Source of the DNA: Lingula anatina | Lineage: Eukaryota; Brachiopoda; Lingulata; Lingulida; Lingulidae | Direction: 5' to 3' | NCBI RefSeq assembly: GCF_001039355.2 | Contig: NW_019774602.1 | Location: forward strand, 265,466 to 329,465 | DNA length: 64,000 nt | Shown: positions 1-13,200 of the stretch, piece after piece | Layout of the letters: the number at the start of each line of letters is the position of its first letter | Numbering within the stretch: position 1 is the stretch's first letter | Position numbers and translations under genes: made by a program | The notes under the pieces: generated by a model | The model's input: the letters and a program-made list of their open reading frames with translations, nothing else | Database searches by the model: none | What the model was told of the DNA's origin: nothing

Positions 1-1159
1 TAAAAAAAAAAGTCATAAGAGAGATAGAGAATAAAATTCCCAATTGAATAACAATGATAGAAAATTTACTTACATCTCTTGGGTATTTTGCATAGCTTAA
101 AATTCCATTTTCCAGACTGAAATATCTCTGAAATAGTCAACAGTGATTCCATGATCATACAGATTTCAATATTCTATCAATAAAAAATATGATGAAAACA
201 CAGTGAATTAGCTAGGTTAATGCACACACTGGGTATAATAACTATGTACTACAAGTATCATTGGGCTTTTGTATAATCACATTATAAAACACTTAGCAGC
301 AGTATAACAGCATGTATAATTGAAAATATGGACATTCGGCTCCTTAATTTGATCAATACAAAGTCTGTTCATGTGAAAAACATGAAAAATGTAATATAAT
401 CTTATAACCATAATGACTGTCACAAACCTACTTCAATTTTTATTTTCTCTTTGGTGACTTGTAACATTCATACATGTTTACTATGCATAATTTTCAGACT
501 GAAGGCAGATTCTCAGAAGTCATGCTACTGAAAAGGGAAATCCAACTACTAGAAATTAAATGTTTCCTTTGCATGATGCTTTGATAAAAAAATACTCTAA
601 GATGGCCGTTTTATATTTCTGTGAGCCTTGAGAAGAAAAGGTTAAACCGAAAACCATTCACCACAGAATTCATCTTTCTAAAACAAAACAAAACAAAACA
701 AAAAATTATCTGTAATATTTAGAAAAAAAATTGTTGATGATCAATATAGCAGGTGAAGTTAAGAGAGAGCAAAATAAATATAAACAAAAAATTTATAACA
801 TATCCAATAAATAAGGCAGTCTAAAAAAATAACTTAACTCTGTTGTAGGGATATGGTAAAGCCATAGATGAAAATCAGAGGCAACAGAAAAGCTCCCTAA
901 TCCCCTGCTGATGGCAACTATGAAGGATAGAACCCTTAAATGGCTCTGCAACTGATGGGCATTATTCAAAGGAAAAAAAATCAATTTTTTTCTGAACAGA
1001 AACTTGCAACTGTGAGAAAAAGGAAAGTCTCATAAAGGTCAAGGCATGGGTTCTTAAAAAGTGGTCTTATTTCCTAAATGGCAATCATGGTCAGGTATTG
1101 TCTGGACCCCATGGTGGGCATGTGTGGTGTGGGTGGGTGTGGGGGTGAGGGTTAAATAG

Positions 1160-1371
1160 GCTCTATTCCCATAGACTTTAGATCGATCTATCCCCGTGGG
1201 GAGTCTCACTAGATTACTTTCAGATAATCCGACTTAAATGTCCGTCCCGCCTACTACAAGCTGTAAGGGGGTAATTAACTTTCGTGTCCGCCCGGCTGAC
1301 AGCTATTTAGCGTGAACCCCCAAAGAGTTAGGTCGATCTAAAGTAGGTTGATCTAATCTATGGAAATGGGG
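1160..1371. mobile_element. Family A MITE-like TIR element, copy A1
   Basis: A ~212-bp element with inverted ends built around TTCCCATAGA...AGATCGATCTA on the left and its approximate reverse complement ending CTATGGAAATGGGG on the right. The interior carries a GGGGAGTCTCACTAG block, a CCCGCCTAC block, GTAAGGGGGTAATTAAC and a GTGAACCCC block. These recur in the same order in at least four other copies in this window. It has no ORF, so it is presumably non-autonomous. The transposon superfamily is not assigned. Confidence 0.75.
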
Positions 1372-2350
1372 TGATAGAAGCAATTAATAGGCCTCTCTCC
1401 AATTTGTGCTTTCCACATGCATCAAAATATAAATACATAAAAAAAGACAAAAAAACCAATGTATCCAGTAAGACCACAGTTCAAATTTTGACAAGTGTTT
1501 TGTTCATATCTACACAGTATTTTTAAAAAGCTTTTCACACATTATCTTAGTCAGACAGATAAGTTTCAGTTGTTACTGAGATCTACCAGTTCACACACTC
1601 ATGTACTGACTGTATAGGGCAATAGTTGCCATCTGCTAAAGTATAGACAGAAAAGAAAAATCTAAACCACAAACTGTAAATGTATACAGAAAGACCCTTG
1701 CTCACATCTTTGTAAGGGTTTTGTTCAACCTGAGATATAAAAAAAGCTCAAGATGCTTCATTAAATTGTTCTATGTGAGCCAGTGACACCTTCACGGACT
1801 ATAGTTTCTCTAGGCTATGTAGCGCAAGATACTTCAGTCAGCAGCTACATGCTAAATTATAGTACAGGTGGCAACCACCAAAACACTTTTTTCTCTTAAT
1901 GTAAAACAGTTACAAACACAACAAATAAAGTATATTTAACCATAAATCAAAAAGATGGAAATAAATCAGCCCATATTTCTGTAAGGATTTTCTTCAGCAC
2001 ATGATATCTTTAATTAAACAAGCCTTTAAGTTAGTGACCAGTCATTTTCTTGGCATACAAATCAGCATTATAGATCAGTGGTTATAAAGATTATGCAACA
2101 ATATAGTTATCTTTTTGTGTCCTACTTGCAAGTGTCTGTGCAGTGTGTTATTAATAATTAACACAGATATACTCTAGCATAGGATATAAAAGTTTTGTGT
2201 TCATTGTCTACCAATCTGAATCATGCCTTTACCATCAAATCTGATTTGGTGGAAAGTTAAGTCCTACGTTAATTTATAAATTTAAACATTGTATATGATA
2301 ATTAATACATCTAGCTGTATGCTGCCCAGTTATTAAACAAGCTTACTCAC

Positions 2351-2355
<5 letters not shown>

Positions 2356-2391
<36 letters not shown>
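2356..2391. repeat. (TA)n microsatellite
   Basis: About 18 uninterrupted TA dinucleotides, in the putative ORP intron or downstream region. Confidence 0.95.
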
Positions 2392-2393
<2 letters not shown>

Positions 2394-3865
2394 AGAACAA
2401 AAATTTTGGACTCCACAATAATTCTGTCTCACAAAACTGGAAAGATTTAAGGGACATTAAGGTATCGTATTGCAACGTCTGGGAATCTTTGTGTTAATTT
2501 GAAGCGGATATCTTAAACCCCTTGGTGAGAGTAATTAGAACCCCATAAAAAAAAACTTGCATAGAGAACTGGAGTTTGGCCAATAAGGTTGTTGTTATTA
2601 ACAACATGAATATGTACTGGAGGAGGATTACTTGATGTATTATCAGGCTATGTTTTCTGCAATCAATAGTGAAGATTGCCAACTTAAGGTTTAAATCAAT
2701 TTCACCTAACAGACAGTACTTGCATAGAACTAGATTCCTGATCCAAAAGATCTTCATCACAAATGAAATACTTCAAATTCATCAGGTCAAAACATGCATA
2801 TCACAATGTGAATGCATAAAGATATGATAGATATAGCTCATCTATTGTACATGCAAACTAGCCAAGTGGACAGGGAACAGTACGAGTATTCCAGAGTTCT
2901 AGCATGGATGCCCTATGACAGAAATACTGACGCATCCTATATTAATAAACCTTGCAAGATGATCTGTACACTAAGAACACACAGGAGTTAATCTCCTTCA
3001 GGAAATATGAAGCTCATTCTAAGCATATAGTTGCCTCTCCATAAAATAGATACCTGTACAGAACTGTCAGAACAGGAAATTTATAGGCATTTCACAGGAG
3101 GACACAACCACTTCATATGGGTAATAACATTAAAATTAGCTAATTTTTTAGACACATATAAATGTTTTTCATACCACATACTACTACCAGTAGTCTTCAT
3201 TGATTTATATTTCATTAGGACTGAAAATCCTATTGAAGGGCATGTAATATTATGAACTCTTTGACAAACATTGGGTATTCCATGGAATAATAACAACGTA
3301 CACTTTTATTGATGTTTATAAAGTTAACTTCCTAATATAATCAGGCTAAGCTAATCAGACTAAGCTAATGAGTTGTCAAAAACAAGGATCAACTGTTGTA
3401 CACAGCTAGAGCAGCTGAGGTCATGTTTCATGTAGATGTAACATTCTAATTAGTTAAATTAGAGTAGGCCATGTATGGGGGCGTGAGTGCACGCATGTGT
3501 GCGTGCATGTGACATAACTGGAAATCAATATTCCTAATACTGTTACAGAAATCTTTTAAAATTATTTAAAGGTAAATTTATAATTTTATGCTACAAATAA
3601 ACAAAGCAATCTACTCTCACCCTAGCTTTCTACTATGAAAATGATCACAAGTAGCATATCTGTGCAAAAGGTCATTTTTGAAAAACATAAAAAAATCAAA
3701 TATGGCCACTGAAATGAAAGGGTTGTAAATGTGCCTGTTTGCTCTTAAATTCATTTAATTTACATGGTCTCACAGAACAAACCAAAAACCAGAATCAACA
3801 TCTACAGGAAGTAAGGGGGTGGGGGGGGGGGGTGGAGTGAGGGGGGTCACCCATAACCAGCTCAC

Positions 3866-6722
3866 CTTGTGCCAACCTTTCAAAGGCCATTTTCTAGTTT
3901 TCAAGCAATACCCGTCAAATTTTACAGGCTTGCTGCGACCATCAAACTTCTGCCCGTCCCTGAGTCCCTCTATAATGATCCACTCTCCCTTGGACTTCTT
4001 CACCTTGGCGGTCCTGGGTTGCCTCCCCTCCAGGTCCAACATAGTGGAGGAGGAGACCGACAGGCTGTCATCACTATCCTAGAAAGCAATAAATCATGTT
4101 ATGAATAATTATCATAAGTATTATAATTATCATTATTAAAAATGCTGCTATTTGGAGATATAATATAATGTAGATGTCTGCTCCATCTTTATACAGTATT
4201 TATGATAAAATGCCATGTACGATTGCACTTCATATGCAATATGCTGATCAATCATACATTGGGTATTAACTATTCAATATTCAACAGTTGTAAACAGTTG
4301 TATTCCACGCAGCTAAAATTTCACCTGTCTTTCTTCATTCATATAAAATAAAAAAAAGATATACTTCTAAAGCATAAAGCCACAGAAAAAAAAGATATTT
4401 CAAACTGACAAGATGTGTACCTTAGGAATACCTTAAAAAAGCAACAATACCATAAGTGTCTGATTTTAATCTTTATATCAGGTCCACCATTGATTTAATC
4501 CACTATCATGAAGGTTGAAGTTTATCTACATGCTATCTAGCCTGTCACTAATATCAAAGTTAAATGGAATCATATAATTATCTTCTTCAGAAACACATTA
4601 CTAGTACTGTTAATCTGAAAACTTCCCTATGTAATACAATATATTCATATAACAAAATCAATAGAGTTCATTTTAGGTCTGAAAACCATAAAGAAGTCAG
4701 TATAATCAAAACCCTAGCTGAAGAGATATATTTACAGAAGCTCATTTCCTAATGACACAATTGTGCCGCTAAATGCTAAAACCATTTATTAAATCTACTG
4801 ATAGCAGGTGCTGATGCATACTTACCATTTCTTCGATCCTTACGATTCAGGTACAATCAAGTGAAGACCTCACTACTACAAAGAATGAACACCAACATAT
4901 TTATCTCCTTTTTGAAATGACGGTCTTGTTCCGACAAGATCACAGAAGTACACACAGGAGTAGTCTCCCAGAAGCAGTAAGGCTAACAGAGGTGGCGTAA
5001 CCAGACATGCACTTTATCTCTCTGTTTGGACCAAGCCACCGTGCCAAGGATTCTGTTCTGTTTACCCCTACTAGCATGCAGCATGCAGCAGTTAAGCAGG
5101 TCTGTTGTATTAAACCAGGTTATTCTGAGCTTCTCAAGGGAACCGAGAACCAGGTGTCCATGTGTAGATATGATTACTCTAATTAAGATGTTAACATGGT
5201 AAAACAGGCTCAAAATTCGGTGCCATGACCAGACCAGCAAGAAGCAGTCAAATTAAAATCCATTCTTAAAAAAGATTTTCTCATAATTTCATTGAACAAG
5301 GGACGTTATGCATACACTGATTCTGATACCTTCAATGCCTTTCTTTTTACTGGCTGATTAAAATTGCATTAATACCTCCTAGGGGTAAGGTGATTATATA
5401 GAATGCCAAATAGTACATGATACTGATTAATTATGATATTTTCTGTAAGATATATCTTGCAAGGAAACCTGTTAAGTTATTTAATTTCAGATTACATGAA
5501 AAATTAATTTAAAGATGTGTATGTCACTTAAATAGTCACCATTAAGGGTCTACAATCATTCTAAATATTGACTTAGATTGTTTACTCTATGTCATTCAAT
5601 TTAAGCAGGGAAATAGATCTTCTCATTGCCCAATCTTAAGTTATTTAGTCAGTGTCTAAACTAAAAGGCAGCTTAATTAACTCTTTTTTTAATGAAACTA
5701 TGCCATGGTTAAAAACCTTCCTGCATATGATCCATTTCTTTAAAACCACCCAGAGTAATTTCTAAGAGGAAGTTATATCCACATCCCAGTATTATATCTA
5801 AGATTAATAGCTGCACATTTCCAATTAACTTCCTTTGAATTCTATGGTTAAAATATCTATGATTGCCAAGGATAACTTGGCTTAGCTTGTAACTAACTGT
5901 AAGTCAATCTGGGGTAGCGCTAGCAATTTTTTTCGCTTAGCCAAATCACAACTTTTTTGTCAATTTGTTATCCAAATGGTTATAATTTGACTAAAACAAG
6001 TCAAATCAAGCCCCTTTTTGTTGATCCAATTTATGTCAGTTTTAGCATTTGGCTAAATACAGGCCTACCCAACTACCAGACTCTGCACAGAATGATCCTG
6101 AATTCACCGGTAGATCAGACCACACTACCCGTTTTCAAGGTGTGAGTCAGTACGCATTACACAGTATCATACCCTGAACAAATTTTGAGTGGTGATGCAA
6201 TGCTTTTCAACCCCACTGAGAATCGTCACTATCACATCGCGTACTAGTTAAGAGCGGTGTCGCGTCTGATACTGTGTAATGCGTATCATTCAGTGCCGAG
6301 TCTGGTAGTTGGGTAGGCCTGTAAATTGGTGAGCGTTAACGCTACCCCAGTCAATTATTCTAACTGAAAATTCTATAAAACTCCTTTAATACTGTTTTAT
6401 CACGAACAGGGGTTTCCCCAGGATTTGGAGTAAAGGGAGTACAAAATGAGAATCATGGATTCACAACCCAAGCAAGGCCAAAAAAAAACAGCCTAAATTT
6501 TTGTAAGCCCTTCATCAGTTTTTGGAAATATAGGCAATCTTTTAAGGCTAATGGCCATCCAAATTAAGGCTGGACAGCTTTTTGGGGAAAGCCTTGATCA
6601 CAAATAAACTTAAGATATTAAAGGCATAGGCTCAATAAGTACTTTCTATTTGTAATTATTTGCATAATCACACTATAAGTCCAACAAGGCTTAAAACTAC
6701 TGAGTTTAACACAACAGCAAAA

Positions 6723-6755
<33 letters not shown>

Positions 6756-7303
6756 ATTTTAAATCTTAGATAACTTTCAATACCATTGCCTCATCCATGT
6801 CAGAGGAAGTTTAAGGCTTCGTTCACATGCAATGTCTATTTTCTAAAAATCTATTTTCTATTCGCGCTATCTTATGATCGAGGTCTGTGCCCTGAATATC
6901 CCGCCGCGTAATTACTGGCAGCGCGAGCCAGTTACTTATAGTAACTTATAGTAATTGGCTCGCGCTGCCAGTAATTACGCCGCGGGATATTCAGGGCACA
7001 GACGGTGATCACAACACATGCCGCAAATAGAAAATAGAATTTAGAAAATAGACATTGCATGTGAACGAAGCCTAATTCTTTAGATATATAAACAAACTGA
7101 GGGCATGATAAAGAGCAAGACATTTAAAAAAATTGGTCAACAATCCACCATTGGAAATCGACACTTACAGAGTCTGATGCATCTGCTCGTTGTAAATGTT
7201 GCCTTCTTTCTTTTACTGATTTCTTTGTCGTTGTTCTACCATCTGGTAAAGGAGATCTTTCAATGGGCCTTTTTGGTGTCACTGCATCACTTGAGGAGGA
7301 CAT
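3866..7303 (-). CDS. OSBPL3/6/7: Oxysterol-binding-protein-related protein, ORP3/6/7 group (N-terminal part)
   Basis: Partial gene, 5' end only. Known ORPs of this group are lipid-transfer and sterol or phosphoinositide sensors at membrane contact sites, with an N-terminal PH domain, an FFAT motif and a C-terminal ORD. Coding exons seen: 7304-7169 (ATG at 7303-7301) and 4078-3866, joined in phase 0. They encode 116 residues: a Ser/Lys-rich leader, then GEWIIIEGLRDGQKF and the start of the PH domain ending KTRKWPLKGWHK. The last segment nearly matches human OSBPL3/6 (KKRKWPLKGWHK). Donor sites are GTAAGT at 7168 and GTGAGC at 3865. A further upstream exon ends at about 8105 (donor GTAAGT). It is open in the same frame (residues include SSPDIPGNNNPLRKP) but has an in-frame TAA near 8271 and no ATG, so I treat it as 5' UTR. 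The rest of PH and the ORD are not visible. Identification of the group is firm; the exact paralogue is not. Confidence 0.88.
5909..6350. mobile_element. Family B TIR element, copy B1, split by element C
   Basis: Ends are CTGGGGTAGCGCTAGCA on the left and GCGTTAACGCTACCCCAG on the right. The element is flanked by a 5-bp target duplication TCAAT (5904-5908 and 6351-6355). Its body matches copies B2 and B3 until about 6057, where an unrelated TIR element interrupts it. The last ~27 bp resume at about 6324. Without the insert the element would be about 175 bp. No ORF. Confidence 0.85.
6058..6323. mobile_element. Element C, palindromic TIR element nested in B1
   Basis: About 266 bp, with ends ACAGGCCTACCCAACTACCA and its reverse complement TGGTAGTTGGGTAGGCCTGT. 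A second internal inverted pair (about 6150-6168 with 6267-6286; TACGCATTACACAGTATCA against GATACTGTGTAATGCGTA) makes the element largely self-complementary. It sits inside family B sequence, so it inserted later. Only one copy is seen here. The exact target duplication cannot be resolved because the flanks are A/T-rich. Confidence 0.75.
6719..6752. repeat. (AAAT)n microsatellite
   Basis: About eight tandem AAAT/AATA tetranucleotides in the ORP intron. Confidence 0.9.
6815..7072. mobile_element. Long palindromic TIR element, Harbinger-like by its ends
   Basis: A ~258-bp near-perfect foldback. The left end GGCTTCGTTCACATGCAATG is mirrored by CATTGCATGTGAACGAAGCC at the right end. The inner arms (around 6888-6935 and 6955-7003, containing CCGCGTAATTACTGGCAGCG) also pair, leaving a short AT-rich loop near 6940-6950. 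It is flanked by TAA on both sides. A 3-bp TWA target duplication with a GGC-starting TIR is typical of PIF/Harbinger MITEs; that classification is inference. No ORF. Confidence 0.75.
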
Positions 7304-7348
7304 CCTGCAATCACAATATAAGTGTACGTTATAAGTTCTGTAATAAAC

Positions 7349-7368
7349 AGTGTGTGTGTGTGTGTGTG
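7349..7368. repeat. Short (GT)n microsatellite
   Basis: About ten GT dinucleotides in the intron just upstream (on the minus strand) of the ORP start-codon exon. Confidence 0.85.
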
Positions 7369-8472
7369 TACACAGACGTGCATAGTTGTGTTCGTGCACA
7401 CCACATGCAAATACAGTACCATTATTAAATATTTCACAACTTCCCATTTGATATACATGTCATATTGTAAGCACCTACTGTACATGCATTGTAATATATG
7501 TCAGTGATCAGTCGTTATCAGAAATATGTAAAGTTTGTCATCTGAATGAATATATATCAGTGTCCTATACCACTAATTCAGGTACATGTAATAGTAATAG
7601 TAAGTCAGCCCTTTACCAAGATAACCATCAAATGTCCTATGACTCATCCTGTAACCTTGGATAATTTATGTTTCTCTATTGTAAAATAGCGAGCAACATA
7701 TCATATCAGTGTCACTTAAAAAGTATCCCATCATACAAATAAAAATAAAAATATATAACATACAGGTGAGACATTCAAAAAATTTAATATGAGGCTAAAT
7801 GATGCCACCACCCACTCTTTCACATTTGTAAATGGTGTGTTTTAATTTCTATGCAAGTTCAGTGTGAATAGAAATTCATGTTAATATGAACAACATAGGT
7901 GTAGTCCGGCTTTTTCGTTACGGCAATCACTCCAAATGTCATTTCGAAATCCTTGTATTACTTTTTGACTGTCCCACATAATAAGTGACACTGACACACT
8001 GCCAGCGGAGACATTAACGATTAAGCCTCGGTTCTTGTATGTGTCAGCTGTAACAGCGGCACAAAATTGCTTTTAGAAAGTAACCAAAGTTGTCACTTAC
8101 TTACTTCTGGTGTAACTCTACTCTGGGTTTTCTTAACGGGTTGTTATTTCCTGGTATATCAGGACTTGACACGGGTGACGAGCTCCATCCAACTTCATGA
8201 CTAGTGTTACGTTCTCCGATTGTTGTTGTGCAGACTGTCAGAGCACAGGCTGTTCGGCGAGGCGTTTACTTTTTTCAATGTAAAACTTTAGATTGAAGAA
8301 GTTTTGTTCATTACAGATTATTAAGCACAAAATAATATGCTAAGGATAGCTTTAAAACTACTTAATAAGCGGAACTGTGTCAAAAATCAATAGTTTATCC
8401 AGGTAAATTTCAATTTCAGTAGGGAACATGTAAAGAACGTCACACGAGTTCATTGAATGCTGGGATAGCCGG

Positions 8473-8480
8473 TGACGTCA
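8473..8480. promoter_or_regulatory. CRE-like palindrome upstream of the ORP gene
   Basis: A perfect TGACGTCA site lies about 370 bp upstream of the donor of the ORP 5' leader exon, where the promoter would be expected. TGACGTCA is the CREB/ATF consensus. Function here is inference from position only. Related half-sites (AACGTCAC) occur near 8437. Confidence 0.35.
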
Positions 8481-10258
8481 CAGGAGGGAATCGCCTCATA
8501 GTTGTCTTTTTCCGTCTATATTTATTCAAAATTCGATCACTGGTCTCATGTCGATGCTTTATCAAACACTATAATTTTGAACAAATATATCATTTCCCTG
8601 TCGCTAATAAGATTGTTCTTCAAGAATAATGATAGCATTAAAATACTCAACACATCCTTCCCATATTGCAGCAGGTGCGCCAAGAAGCAATCGAGGATGA
8701 GAAACGACGGACTTCATTTTTCATGGTAAATTTTCCACAACTCAACCTTCATTGTCATTAACATTCTCACACTGTGATCTAACGATGTAATATCCCCCAA
8801 TATGTGAAACCCCAAATGCTACGGGTGTTATGATCAAGATTGACAAATGGCTTCAACAGCTGCCCACTTAAAAATTTAGAATGCCTTTCCAACATTCTCC
8901 CTCAATCAATTAAACCATCGATTGGGCATTCACATCATGCCTCATCTTTTAGTTTTGCTTTGCATACTGTAACAGACCGTTTGAACAGGAAAAATGCCCC
9001 AAAAACCAAAAGCATTATTATGAAAGTACTTCTTGACTCTGGGAAAACACTGATGGAACACACAAGATTATCTGGAGTAGTCATTTATTTTCATTTATAG
9101 CCAACAGTACATAAACAAAACCTTGCATTTCATATAACCCCAATTTAACATTTTGTGGTATATTTTTTTGTATCATGTCACTGTACCTCATGCATTTTAT
9201 CCCTTTATCAGCCAGTTAAATGCAGGCAGGACTACCACTACAATACAGCTAGCAACAATGTCTAAGTTATCTTACATCTGCTTAACACTAAAATCTGTAC
9301 AAAATTTACAATTTAAAAGTTTCGGTGATGATAAATAATACCACTTTCAAGTATTACCTTTCTTCCCTGTGACATATGATAAATAGATACAAAATGCACA
9401 TGCAAATAAGTAGGGAAACCAATTGATCTTTCATGTCTACCCAGTCAAATATCAATGTTAAAAGACCAGCAAGCAGAATTATTATACTGTGCACTTCAAC
9501 AGGAAGATAATTATTACATACATATTTATTTATGCTGGACAAAAAAAAAAAAAAAAAAAAACTTTTACTTGACCAGCTTCACCACAGTTAAACTTTAATT
9601 TGTTCAGATATTCAGACAGGGTATCATAACAATCGAAGTGCAGCGATGAGAGAAGTTTAACCCTCTATAGCAGGTCTTTGAAGTGTCACACAAAATGGCA
9701 CCTCAAATCTATGCCGTCTACTCATGAGGACAGTTTTCCACCGGAGCTTTAGGTTAACAAATATAATGATATTAAAAGAAAAACCTGGCCTGTTGACCTT
9801 ATTTCACAAAGAACTGAAAAATGAAGTATCGTGAACTCTTATTTTACCATTAGATGACCATTTAGTTTTTGCTTTGCTGTACATACAGTAAAGGTTGCAC
9901 ATTATATCTGAGATAAACTCTTTGTAGCAAGACTGCTCATGTATTTCACAGGACTGAATAAAATGCTGCAGTCCTTAACATTATAACAAAATCACCTTTC
10001 CTAACCCTAAAAAAAAGAGCATCCTTTAACAAACAGCTATGGCTCTTTGAACACCCGTGAACATTTACTCAAGTCACAAAGAAATGCAGCTCGACCTAGC
10101 TTCATTTGGCACTGGTGGTAGCAACTGCCTTCTATCCATCAATCCAAACCCCTGGGCTTCAACTCTAGGGTTAACCAGTACACATTCCTTTCAGGACAGT
10201 GATCAGTGTTTCATAATGCTGGTCACCGAAAAAAAGAAGTCCCATATATGGACTGTAG
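8481..10258. other. Between ORP and WAC, including the WAC 3' UTR
   Basis: No coding exon is recognised. The right part should be the WAC 3' UTR (minus strand, downstream of the stop at 10259). A minus-strand polyadenylation-type AATAAA (plus-strand TTTATT near 9525-9532), beside an A-run at 9541-9560, is a candidate 3' end. Other TTTATT motifs exist, so the real 3' end is uncertain. WAC and ORP are in tandem on the minus strand. Confidence 0.5.
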
Positions 10259-13200
10259 CTATGTGGTTGATGATGATGTCTGATTTGATGACATAAATGA
10301 ACTTGGCCCTTTTTCCAACTCGAGCACTTGTTGCCTTAGGAACAGTATTCTACAATACAAGAAAAGACAGCATATTAGCAAAATATCAACCACTTGATTA
10401 CCAGAAAAAGAAAAAAAAAAAAACTTCCTTAGACTTCACATATGTGCAGAATATTCAGAATTTTTACAACAATTACTTTATATGCTCAACTGAACATAAA
10501 AATCAGATACAATATCAGAATGTTGCCTCTACATAGTTTCTTATAATTCAAATTGATGCATACCTTTGTTCTTGAATTGTGGCTTGAATTTCATCAACCC
10601 TGACTAATGACCTGGCCTTCTTCAACTCTGTTGAAACTTTGGTACACAAGAGGCTGCCAACATTATGAGCTTCCTCAGCATAACGATTTGCCTAAAGCAG
10701 AAAAAAGAAGTAGGCTTATAATATTTGGCCAGAATATAATATGGATTAGACAGTGGGTTAGAATTCACATATTAAAGTTGTTCACTTTCACGCAAAAATT
10801 AATACAAGCATCTGTCACTTTGATTGAAACATATATCAAAATATGTACAGGTCAAGTTCACTTACACCTGTAGCATCTGTACTAATCAAATTCTGAAGAA
10901 AAACAAAATATTCTCAAAATATTACAGACAAAATACTCTCAAAATATGACCATCACTGAAATCAAGACACCAATAACTGGTATAAACAATTACACCATGT
11001 CTATAACTGAGAGACAAAATTCAACTTTCCAACTAACAGTTAAAGGTTGGCTTTTTTTAAACAACCTCATTAAATTACCTGTCTTTCAGCATGATCTGCC
11101 TGCCACCCTTTCACATGCTCAGTTAGCTTTTCTTTGTAATAGTTGGCTAAAGAAGGTGCCAGCTGTGGTGTAGAGGACTTGACAGCTGACAAGGATGGCA
11201 CAGATACACCCTGGACACTACTGTGGCTGGGTGTAGGACTAGCCCTCCTAGAAATGTGCAAAAATGGAATCATACAGCTCTTAAAGATCCAATATATAAC
11301 TCAGTGGATAATGAAATTTCACATCAATTGTTAAATCTACTGTCTCCATGAGCTAAATAAAGAATACATCAAAGGAGAGCACGTTAATTGTTAAATCTAC
11401 TTTCTCCATGAGCTAAATAATATAATATATATAATATATAAATAATAAAGAATACATCAAAATGAGAAAGTTAGTCCCAATATTTCTTGACCATCATTCC
11501 AGCTCACTGAATTTCTAAATGAATTATAAATAATAAATATCAAAATGTCTTAACTGTGTTACTTGCAAACCGAATATGACTGAGATTGTATTGTGTTGAT
11601 TTAATTGATAAGATATACTTACCCTGAAGACCGTACACTATGTTCTGACCGCGGGCTATCTCTCCCTCCCCTACTGTCCTCTTCAGGCTGTAAGCGGGAA
11701 ACTACTGGCTTCTGATAAGAGCTATTAACTGATGGGGATTGATGAACTGATGGGTGGTATGGGGATGAACTAGGAACATCAACTGCACTTGTCCTAGGGG
11801 AGTGGCCTGGAGCTGAAAGTGGAAGATACAGAGTAGCAATTTTTCTTGAGGCCTCTCGAAGCATGCCATATTTAGAACAGCACTGACATGTCCCAAGCAA
11901 GAAAAAAATAATGCAATACAATATGACTCAGATTCATTAATTACTAATTTCAAATAAAATTTAAGTTTGTGCAGTATGTAAAAATAAATATCCTAAAGTT
12001 AGGAACACACATTGGTTACAGAGATCCTGAAAATGAAATGCCCCTGTGAAACTTACTGTTTTGTGCTAATGTAGTCTGTCTGCTCAACAAAGCCTGCTGA
12101 AGCTTCTGAAGCGTTTGCAAAGCTGGAAATATAACACCATATATTAAATGAGAGCAGATATTCAAGAGCATTCAAATAAGGATGTAAAGATACTGTAAAA
12201 TATATTTGAGAGAGAGAGAGAATAGCAGGAATGCATACAACACTGCTACAAACAGCCACAGACCTACCTTGTTCTGTCAACTTTTGCCTATCAATATTCT
12301 GCAGGGCCTTCTCTCCTAGCTGGGATATTAACTGAGGTAAAGCATTGACACCAGCCCCTAGATGTTGCTGATTCATTCCAGATCCAGGACTGGAGGTGGG
12401 TTTGCTTACGCTACAAGTGGGGGTGGCTGAACTTGGTGTGCTAGCAGCGACAATTGGCGTGGTGGACCGTGAAAGGGGTCTAGAGTTTGACTGAGAGTTG
12501 CTGGGAGAGCTCCCTGGAGAAATGTCCATGTCTTCCATTTGTCGGCTATCTATAAAAATGATGATAACAGAATGCAATTGTTGAATAAAATGACCATTTT
12601 ATATTGTTATACATCATAGGTATTGACAGTACAAGTGCAGCTACAAGAGAAACCTACCACAACTCATTTCTTAAATGGCTCACAACTTTTCAAAAGCAGC
12701 AGTTATGACAATTTAGCAATGAGCTCATTTGAAAAAGTTTTCAAGTTGCATTAGCCTTACTTTTGTCTGTCACAAAAAAGTTATACTTTTTCAGCTCACA
12801 TTGATTTTGTCAAGAACCAATCAGCTGCAACCATATCACAAAGCATCTGTCCCTTAACAGAATAATTACAAATGTTGCCTGTTCTTTTCTATCAAGCTAT
12901 GCAGTGAAATCTTAACAAGAATTCATCTTAAATATCCTCTTTTCCAACAACATGCCCCACACATTGTTTCACATCTCAATTAACATAACCCACACTTAAA
13001 TCCAGGGACTGATTACAGAAAGCGCTACCAGTTAAAGAAGTGATCTCAATTGGTTAATAGTCTGGAATTAAACAGTAAACAGCCGCATTTTGACAGCAAG
13101 GGTGATGGTAATGTAGTATTCAATACAAACATCAATGACGGTATTTTGCTTTTGTTAAATGTATACCTACTTGGTAAGCAAACACTTCACTGAGTGCAGT

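Larger units (their letters stand above)
1..3865. other. Intron or downstream part of the ORP gene; no exon recognised
   Basis: This stretch lies 3' of the last ORP exon seen (ends 3866 on the minus strand). I searched the minus strand for the continuation of the PH domain and did not recognise it. The remaining ORP exons therefore probably lie beyond the left edge, although a very short exon could be missed. It is AT-rich and contains one TIR element (1160-1371), a TA microsatellite (about 2356-2391), a GT-rich patch near 1110-1155 and a G-run near 3816-3832. The short open frames here have no coding character. Confidence 0.6.
4079..7168. other. ORP intron between exons 2 and 3
   Basis: About 3.1 kb of AT-rich intron with no recognised coding sequence. 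It holds two notable insertions: a family B element (5909-6350) that itself contains another TIR element, and a long palindromic element (6815-7072). An AAAT microsatellite sits between them. Confidence 0.8.

Noticed and set aside
3819-4108. Plus-strand open frames of 79-87 codons
   Set aside because: They are antisense shadows of the ORP PH-domain exon (3866-4078), which matches a known family on the minus strand.
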